Below, piece after piece: positions 5,928 to 10,269 of a stretch of 10,269 nt of DNA. Origin of the DNA: Desulfobacterales bacterium (GTDB lineage Bacteria; Desulfobacterota; Desulfobacteria; Desulfobacterales; 4be13). The position numbers were made by a program, and so were the translations under genes. A model generated the notes under the pieces. That model searched no databases. It was not told where the DNA came from and saw only the letters and a program-made list of their open reading frames with translations. Position 1 is the stretch's first letter; each line of letters opens with the position of its first letter. The stretch covers positions 5,009-15,277 of the forward strand of contig JAOZLU010000107.1 of assembly GCA_029934695.1 (NCBI GenBank). The letters are read 5' to 3'.

Positions 5928-7920
5928 AACATACTCTGCCATGAATCTGTTTTTGGATTTTTCCGTAATTGGTATCCTCATACTGGGAATCTGGCTGTTT
6001 CGCTGGCCCCACAGGGCAAAATTCGGCAACCTCACCGCTGCTTTTGCCTTAGCCTGTGCTGCTGCTCTGATTCTTTATCGAAACGGCACCCAGTATCCCT
6101 ATATTATACTGTTGTCCCTTGCAGTCGGTTCTGTTGCCGGATATTGGGTGGCCAAAAGAATCACCATGATTCAGATCCCGGCCATGGTTGCCTTTCAGCA
6201 TGGTGCCGGAGGGGTTGCAGCTTTTTCTCTCTCCCTTGCCGAACTGATGCGGGGATCTCAGCACCTTGGAATGATGAATGAAATTTCCGGTCTTCTCGGG
6301 CTGGCCATCGGGTCGCTGACGTTCAGCGGCAGCATGATCGCGGGTGGAAAACTGTCAAACAAGCTTGGACAGACCCCACGGATACTTCCGAAACACACCT
6401 GGCTTGTCATGATAAACCTTATAGGCATTATTGTGCTGATCGTTGCGGCACTGTATGCGCCCGCGGGCAGCCGGATATTCCTTTATACTTTAATCATTTT
6501 ACTGTCAGTTCTGTTTGGAATTGTTTTTTCCATTCGTATTGGCGGGGCTGACATGCCGGTTCTGATTTCATTCTTAAATGCAACTGCAGGATTGGCCGCC
6601 GCCTTTTGCGGCATGATTATCGAAAATAAGCTGCTGATTTCCTGCGGGGCCACTGTGGCAGCTTCAGGATCAATACTGACCCACGTCATGTGCCGGGCAA
6701 TGAATCGCAGTCTTTTCAGGGTTTTTGTTCCTGTTGAGGAATCCCGGCAGAAGCCCGCGGTTAATGATGAGCAGAACCGGGTTGCCGGTCCTGTTGAAAA
6801 GGAAGTCCGGCATCAGCCCGTTGAAGAAAATAATTTTCAAAAAGCTGTTGAAATTGCCCGCAAAGCAGATAAAGTCATTATTATCCCCGGCTATGGCATG
6901 GCTGTGGCACAGGCACAGTTTGAAGTGATTGATCTTTCAAATAAATTGCTCTCCATGGGCAAGGATGTGAAATTTGCCATTCATCCGGTTGCCGGAAGAA
7001 TGCCAGGACACATGAATGTGCTTCTTGCAGAAGCGGGTGTTGACTATGACATGCTTGAAGAGATGGATGCCATAAACCCTGAATTCAGGGACACTGATTT
7101 TTCTCTGGTTGTCGGTGCGTGTGATGTGGTGAATCCCGCAGCCATAGAAACTGACGGCTCGCCAATATCAGGCATGCCGATTTTGCTTACCCATGAATCA
7201 AAGCATGTTGTGTGCTGTAATCTGGATGACAAACCCGGATACTCAGGTGTCAGAAATCCTTTGTATGAAAACAGCAATACAGTTCTGCTTCTCGGAGATG
7301 CCAAAGAGACCGTCCGGCAACTGCTTGAAAATCTCTCAGAAACAAGCCCTGCCACTGAAGAATCCTCAGGCCGGGACAACCCCCAGGACAGTAAAAAGGA
7401 ACATTTGGATTCAGCCATAACCGCATTGTCATCAGCCAAAAAAATTATTATTATCCCCGGATATGGCATGGCTCTGGCACAGGCACAGTTCAAAGTGGTT
7501 GAGTTGGCATCGCTCCTTGAATCAATGGGTGCGGAAGTCAGATTTGCCATTCATCCGGTTGCCGGAAGAATGCCAGGACACATGAATGTTCTTCTTGCTG
7601 AAGCAGAAGTTGATTATGACAAGCTTTGCGAGATGGATGAGATCAATTCTGAATTTTCACAGACAGACGCTGTTCTTGTTTTTGGCGCCTGTGACGTGGT
7701 GAATCCGGCAGCAATGGATACCAAAGGCACTCCTATTTCCGGCATGCCTATACTGACGGCTCATGATGCAAAGAACATAATTGTATGCAATTTTGATGCA
7801 AAGCCGGGCTATTCCGGGGTTGAGAACACCTTATATGAGAATCCGAAAACAATAATGGTATTAGGCGATGCAGCATCAACAGCATACGATCTGACTGATG
7901 CATTAAAAGCACAGAACTGA
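5920..7920 (+). CDS. pntB: NAD(P) transhydrogenase beta subunit with tandem duplicated dIII domain
   Basis: This 666-residue protein compares with a usual PntB of about 460. Residues 1-270 form the membrane dII domain with about nine helices. They retain His94, Asp211, Asn220 and Gly250, equivalents of E. coli beta His91, Asp213, Asn222 and Gly252 in the proton path. A hydrophilic linker follows (about 272-307). dIII-1 spans about 308-473: PGYGMA at 323, HPVAGRMPGHMN with Arg360, GACD 399-402, Tyr441. A second linker (474-497) leads to dIII-2 (about 498-666), offset by exactly 190 residues: PGYGMA at 513, Arg550, GACD 589-592, Tyr631. In both copies the Lys-Arg-Ser loop that binds the NADP 2'-phosphate is missing (Asn434-Leu-Asp436; Asn624-Phe-Asp626), and Asn of GAND is Cys. 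The fold is clear. Nucleotide preference may be altered. ATG 5920, with a GGGGG-rich site upstream, is preferred over an in-frame TTG at 5911, which would give 669 residues. Confidence 0.95.
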   Translation: MTETYSAMNLFLDFSVIGILILGIWLFRWPHRAKFGNLTAAFALACAAALILYRNGTQYPYIILLSLAVGSVAGYWVAKRITMIQIPAMVAFQHGAGGVAAFSLSLAELMRGSQHLGMMNEISGLLGLAIGSLTFSGSMIAGGKLSNKLGQTPRILPKHTWLVMINLIGIIVLIVAALYAPAGSRIFLYTLIILLSVLFGIVFSIRIGGADMPVLISFLNATAGLAAAFCGMIIENKLLISCGATVAASGSILTHVMCRAMNRSLFRVFVPVEESRQKPAVNDEQNRVAGPVEKEVRHQPVEENNFQKAVEIARKADKVIIIPGYGMAVAQAQFEVIDLSNKLLSMGKDVKFAIHPVAGRMPGHMNVLLAEAGVDYDMLEEMDAINPEFRDTDFSLVVGACDVVNPAAIETDGSPISGMPILLTHESKHVVCCNLDDKPGYSGVRNPLYENSNTVLLLGDAKETVRQLLENLSETSPATEESSGRDNPQDSKKEHLDSAITALSSAKKIIIIPGYGMALAQAQFKVVELASLLESMGAEVRFAIHPVAGRMPGHMNVLLAEAEVDYDKLCEMDEINSEFSQTDAVLVFGACDVVNPAAMDTKGTPISGMPILTAHDAKNIIVCNFDAKPGYSGVENTLYENPKTIMVLGDAASTAYDLTDALKAQN

Positions 7921-7962
7921 TTTGAAATATGCAAAATTGCCGGATATCTGTGAATAAACAAA

Positions 7963-8009
7963 AACACATCCTTTTCCCGGTCTGATGTCGGCTGGCAAAA
8001 GGATGTGTT
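7963..8009. terminator. Stem-loop after the pnt operon
   Basis: Arms AACACATCCTTTT (7963-7975) and AAAAGGATGTGTT (7997-8009) form a perfect 13-bp stem with a 21-nt loop, 43 bp after the pntB stop. It is the best terminator candidate for the operon. However, CATTTCAG rather than a T run follows, so it may instead be an mRNA 3'-end stabiliser or a repeat. Confidence 0.4.
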
Positions 8010-8030
8010 CATTTCAGAAAGCATATTTTC

Positions 8031-8054
8031 AATGTTTTAATGTTTTAATGTTTT
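8031..8054. repeat. Three tandem AATGTTTT octamers
   Basis: Three uninterrupted copies of AATGTTTT occur, probably a slippage-derived microsatellite in AT-rich intergenic DNA. No function can be assigned. Confidence 0.6.
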
Positions 8055-8080
8055 TCCACACTTCCATTGACAACTTTCTA

Positions 8081-8182
8081 TTTTATTTCGTCAGTCATAA
8101 ATTCTTATAACATGCTAAAATTATTAATAATTGAAATGCTTTTCAGAATTTCCGGAAAATTTTATGACTGACGAAATTTTAT
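8081..8182. mobile_element. MITE-like element with 17-bp terminal inverted repeats
   Basis: ATTTCGTCAGTCATAAA (8085-8101) and its exact reverse complement (8161-8177) enclose 59 bp of AT-rich DNA. The hexamer TTTTAT occurs at both outer edges (8081-8086 and 8177-8182), as expected of a target-site duplication, although it overlaps the outermost arm bases. No transposase is encoded. A long hairpin with regulatory or terminator use is the alternative. Confidence 0.45.
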
Positions 8183-8234
8183 TATAATTGCAATTTATAC
8201 TTTCCTTATGATAAACACCATACATAGCTTGACG

Positions 8235-8295
8235 ATCATCAGGATTGTACTTGGAATTTATCATGGCTGACAGTTTTCATGATGATCCTGATGAT
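8235..8295. repeat. 11-bp inverted repeat with 39-bp spacer
   Basis: ATCATCAGGAT (8235-8245) and ATCCTGATGAT (8285-8295) are exact reverse complements. The site sits between the MITE-like element and the candidate promoter of the DUF1538 operon, so it may be an operator or another small repeat. The sequence does not decide. Confidence 0.45.
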
Positions 8296-8339
8296 AACGG
8301 GAATCTTCCTTGGGGATCGAAGGAACCAGTCAACCCGTT

Positions 8340-8368
8340 TTGAGACCAATAAAAATTGTCATGATAAT
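8340..8368 (+). promoter_or_regulatory. Candidate sigma-70 promoter of the DUF1538 operon
   Basis: TTGAGA (8340-8345), a 17-bp spacer and GATAAT (8363-8368) fit the housekeeping consensus well, with one mismatch to TTGACA and one to TATAAT. Transcription from about 8375 would give a leader of about 180 nt containing the inverted repeat at 8407-8497. AT-rich DNA yields chance matches, so confidence is limited. Confidence 0.35.
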
Positions 8369-8406
8369 TTAAGTACCTGACCATAATGTTTTCTTTGCAT
8401 ATGAGG

Positions 8407-8497
8407 AACAGCTTTTCCATTGTGAGCCGCAGATGAACGCAGACGGCCTGACTCATCCGCGTTCATCCGTGTTCATCCGCGGTCTGTGAAAGCTGTT
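8407..8497. repeat. Nested inverted repeat with CATCCGCG-type decamers
   Basis: Outer arms AACAGCTTT/AAAGCTGTT (8407-8415, 8489-8497) enclose inner arms beginning CCGCAGATGAAC (8427-8438), paired imperfectly with GTTCATCCGCGG (8471-8482). Within the right half, a decamer (C/T)TCATCCG(C/T)G repeats three times in tandem (8452-8481). From memory, TTCATCCGTG/CGG-type repeats are scattered through many environmental bacterial genomes. It ends 59 bp before the DUF1538 start codon. Confidence 0.6.
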
Positions 8498-8556
8498 TTC
8501 CCAGGAAAAAATTCCGGAAAACTTTTGACCGGTACTTACAACTGTTAAGGAAAGCG

Positions 8557-9291
8557 ATGATCACCTCCATAATTCTGACAAAACTCAAAAATGCTTTTAC
8601 TGATCTGCTGCCCATTATTCTGGTTATCGCTTTTTTTCAGGTTGTCGTCCTGAGGCAGCCTTTACCACAAATGGGAGAAGTCCTTTTTGGAGCTCTTCTT
8701 GTGGTGGCCGGTCTCAGCCTGTTTGTTCAGGGGCTGGAAATGGGCCTGTTTCCCATTGGTGAGTCAATGGCCCATGCCTTGGCCAGGAAGGGCAGCCTTT
8801 TCTGGTTACTCTGTTTTGCCTTTGCTCTGGGTTTCTCAACCACCGTGGCAGAGCCTGCTCTCATAGCCGTGGCTTGGGAAGCAGCAGAAATTGCCAGTCA
8901 GGGAGGCCTTATTGACCCAAGCCGGGAATCTCTGAATCAATATGCCTTTGGGCTTCGCATGTCTGTTGCCTTTTCCGTTGGCCTTGCTATCCTTATCGGT
9001 GTCATGCGTATCCTCCGTGGCTGGCCCATTCATTATCTGATCATCAGCGGTTATGCTATTGTTATGGTGATGACCATCATTGCTCCGAAAGAAATTATTG
9101 GGATAGCTTATGATGCCGGCGGTGTCACCACATCCACCATCACTGTACCTCTGGTTGCAGCTTTGGGAGTAGGACTGGCCTCATCCATCAAAGGACGGAG
9201 TCCTCTTGTGGATGGTTTTGGCCTTATCGCTTTTGCTTCTCTTCTCCCCATGATCTTCGTCATGGGTTACGGACTTATAATTTTCGGATAA
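8557..9291 (+). CDS. DUF1538 family membrane protein, first subunit
   Basis: The 244-residue inner-membrane protein has about six to seven hydrophobic segments (roughly 17-33, 41-60, 82-102, 130-148, 155-173, 192-210, 220-243). It matches the DUF1538 family through GLEMGLFPIGE (60-70), TTVAEPALIAVAW (95-107), GGVTTSTITVPLVAALG (188-204) and DGFGLIAFAS near the end. Conserved polar/small residues inside membrane segments, as in AEP and GGVTTST, suggest a transport path. Family function is not established to my knowledge. ATG 8557 has AAGGAAAG 6 nt upstream. It is the first gene of a tight operon with a paralogue and a PII-like protein. Family recognition is confident, and the transporter role is inference. 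Confidence 0.88.
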   Translation: MITSIILTKLKNAFTDLLPIILVIAFFQVVVLRQPLPQMGEVLFGALLVVAGLSLFVQGLEMGLFPIGESMAHALARKGSLFWLLCFAFALGFSTTVAEPALIAVAWEAAEIASQGGLIDPSRESLNQYAFGLRMSVAFSVGLAILIGVMRILRGWPIHYLIISGYAIVMVMTIIAPKEIIGIAYDAGGVTTSTITVPLVAALGVGLASSIKGRSPLVDGFGLIAFASLLPMIFVMGYGLIIFG

Positions 9292-9297
9292 AGGAGG
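9292..9297 (+). promoter_or_regulatory. Ribosome-binding site fixing a GTG start
   Basis: AGGAGG directly follows the stop codon of the first DUF1538 gene and lies 10 nt before GTG 9308. No in-frame ATG is available near the N-terminus (the ATG at 9322 is in another frame), so the GTG is the supported start. Confidence 0.7.
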
Positions 9298-9307
9298 GAC
9301 TGTATCA

Positions 9308-10093
9308 GTGGAATTCATATATGAGTTCAGTAAAATATTGCTTGCCACCTGCAGAGATGTGCTGCCGATCATTATTCTTATTGTCGGTTTTCAGTTCCTG
9401 GTTCTGCGCCAGCCAATTCCCCATCTGCGTCGTCTCATTGTCGGTGGCGTCTATGTTGTCATTGGCCTTGCCCTGTTTCTGGCAGGACTTGAAAAAGCGC
9501 TTTTTCCTTTGGGGAATATAATGGCTACCCAGCTTTCTGATCCGGTCTTCATTTATGGCACCGGGGAAGTTGTTGTCCACGCAGACTGGAAGGCGTATGG
9601 CTGGGTATATCTTTTTGCGGCCATGATCGGCTTTGCAACCACTATTGCCGAACCATCTCTCATAGCTGTGGCTTATAAGGCCAACGAGGTGTCAGCCGGG
9701 ACGATCAGTCAATGGGGTCTGAGAATCACTGTTGCCATCGGAGTCGCTTTTGGAATAAGCCTTGGAACATTTCGCATTGTCACCGGCACTCCGCTTTATC
9801 TGTTTATTCTTGTGGGTTATATGATTGTTATTGCACAGACCATATTTGCCCCCAAAAGCATCATTGCTCTGGCGTATGATTCGGGCGGGGTGACAACTTC
9901 AACAGTCACAGTGCCTCTGGTGGCGGCGCTTGGTCTCGGGCTGTCTGCCACCGTACCCGGACGGAATCCAGCTTTGGATGGTTTCGGCCTTATTGCTTTT
10001 GCCAGTCTTTTCCCAATTATAGCTGTTATGGGCTACGCTCAGTTAATGCACTGGACTACTCAACGCAAAATAAAATCAATGGAGAAAAAATAA
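9308..10093 (+). CDS. DUF1538 family membrane protein, second subunit
   Basis: The 261-residue paralogue of the preceding gene shares QP-P near residue 33, GLEKALFPLGN (56-66), TTIAEPSLIAVAY (about 104-116), GGVTTSTVTVPLVAALGLGLS (about 197-217) and DGFGLIAFASLFPI near the C-terminus. It has about seven hydrophobic segments. A periplasmic or cytoplasmic insertion (about 78-94, including GTGEVVVHADWK) replaces a different loop in the partner. It ends in a basic tail (TTQRKIKSMEKK). It starts with GTG, 16 bp after the first gene, and its stop overlaps the next start as TAATG. The pair probably forms a heteromeric membrane complex. Substrate unknown. Confidence 0.88.
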   Translation: MEFIYEFSKILLATCRDVLPIIILIVGFQFLVLRQPIPHLRRLIVGGVYVVIGLALFLAGLEKALFPLGNIMATQLSDPVFIYGTGEVVVHADWKAYGWVYLFAAMIGFATTIAEPSLIAVAYKANEVSAGTISQWGLRITVAIGVAFGISLGTFRIVTGTPLYLFILVGYMIVIAQTIFAPKSIIALAYDSGGVTTSTVTVPLVAALGLGLSATVPGRNPALDGFGLIAFASLFPIIAVMGYAQLMHWTTQRKIKSMEKK

Positions 10094-10269
10094 TGCGCTT
10101 TAAACTAATCTTATCCACGGTAAAGGCGGATATTACTGACCATATTGTTGATGCGGCAAAAGGGGCAGGAGCCACCGGGGCGACAATCATACCTGCCAGG
10201 GGGACTGGCATCAAAGAGGCGAAAACTTTTTTTGGCCTTTCTCTGGAAGCACAGACCGATATTATCCTG
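10093..10269 (+). CDS. PII-like signalling protein (N-terminal part, cut by window end)
   Basis: The first 59 codons are open to the window edge. FKLILSTVK at the N-terminus is the beta-1 strand of the PII/GlnB fold. A helix (ITDHIVDAAKGAGATG) and beta-2 (ATIIPARGTG) follow, then the start of a T-loop region (IKEAKTFFGLSLEAQTDIIL) unlike that of GlnB/GlnK. ATG 10093 overlaps the upstream TAA by one base, with GGAG 8 nt before it, so it is co-translated with the DUF1538 pair. PII proteins bind ATP/ADP and other small effectors and commonly gate a neighbouring transporter. That role here is inference from the operon. The ligand-binding C-terminal half is not in view. Confidence 0.82.
   Translation, partial: MRFKLILSTVKADITDHIVDAAKGAGATGATIIPARGTGIKEAKTFFGLSLEAQTDIIL

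Overview
The window reads as chromosomal DNA of a Gram-negative, probably anaerobic bacterium. Protein flavour and abundant short intergenic hairpin repeats suggest a Desulfobacterota (sulfate-reducer-like) genome. That placement is inference and cannot be proved from this sequence. All supported genes lie on the + strand. Left third (1-4100): two single genes, a sodium:alanine/glycine symporter (664-2001) and a lipid-anchored LivJ/LivK-type amino-acid-binding protein (2391-3638). Both sit among intergenic repeats: a 42-bp tandem array just upstream of the symporter, and several dispersed hairpins sharing a GGATT-N4-AATCC core. Reading frames inside these repeats are artefacts.

Centre (4100-8010): a proton-translocating transhydrogenase operon, pntAA-pntAB-pntB, preceded by a well-spaced sigma-54-type promoter and an upstream inverted repeat. 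The third gene is exceptional. PntB is about 666 residues rather than about 460, because the nucleotide-binding domain dIII occurs twice in tandem. Both copies keep the dIII fold motifs (PGYGMA, HPVAGRMPGHMN, GY-GV). Both have lost the Lys-Arg-Ser loop that holds the 2'-phosphate of NADP(H) in canonical enzymes, and have Asn-Leu/Phe-Asp there. This is the strongest candidate for an undescribed variant system.

Right third (8010-10269): a 550-bp gene-free stretch with several inverted repeats, one of them MITE-like, and a possible sigma-70 promoter. It is followed by a tight operon of two paralogous DUF1538 membrane proteins (8557-9291, 9308-10093) and the start of a PII-like signalling protein (10093 to window end). 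The arrangement suggests a two-subunit membrane transporter of unknown substrate controlled by a PII-type protein, as GlnK controls AmtB.

The genes share a loose theme: uptake or sensing of amino acids, redox-nucleotide balance tied to the proton gradient, and a PII-linked membrane system. They form separate transcription units, and no direct functional link between them is shown by the sequence.
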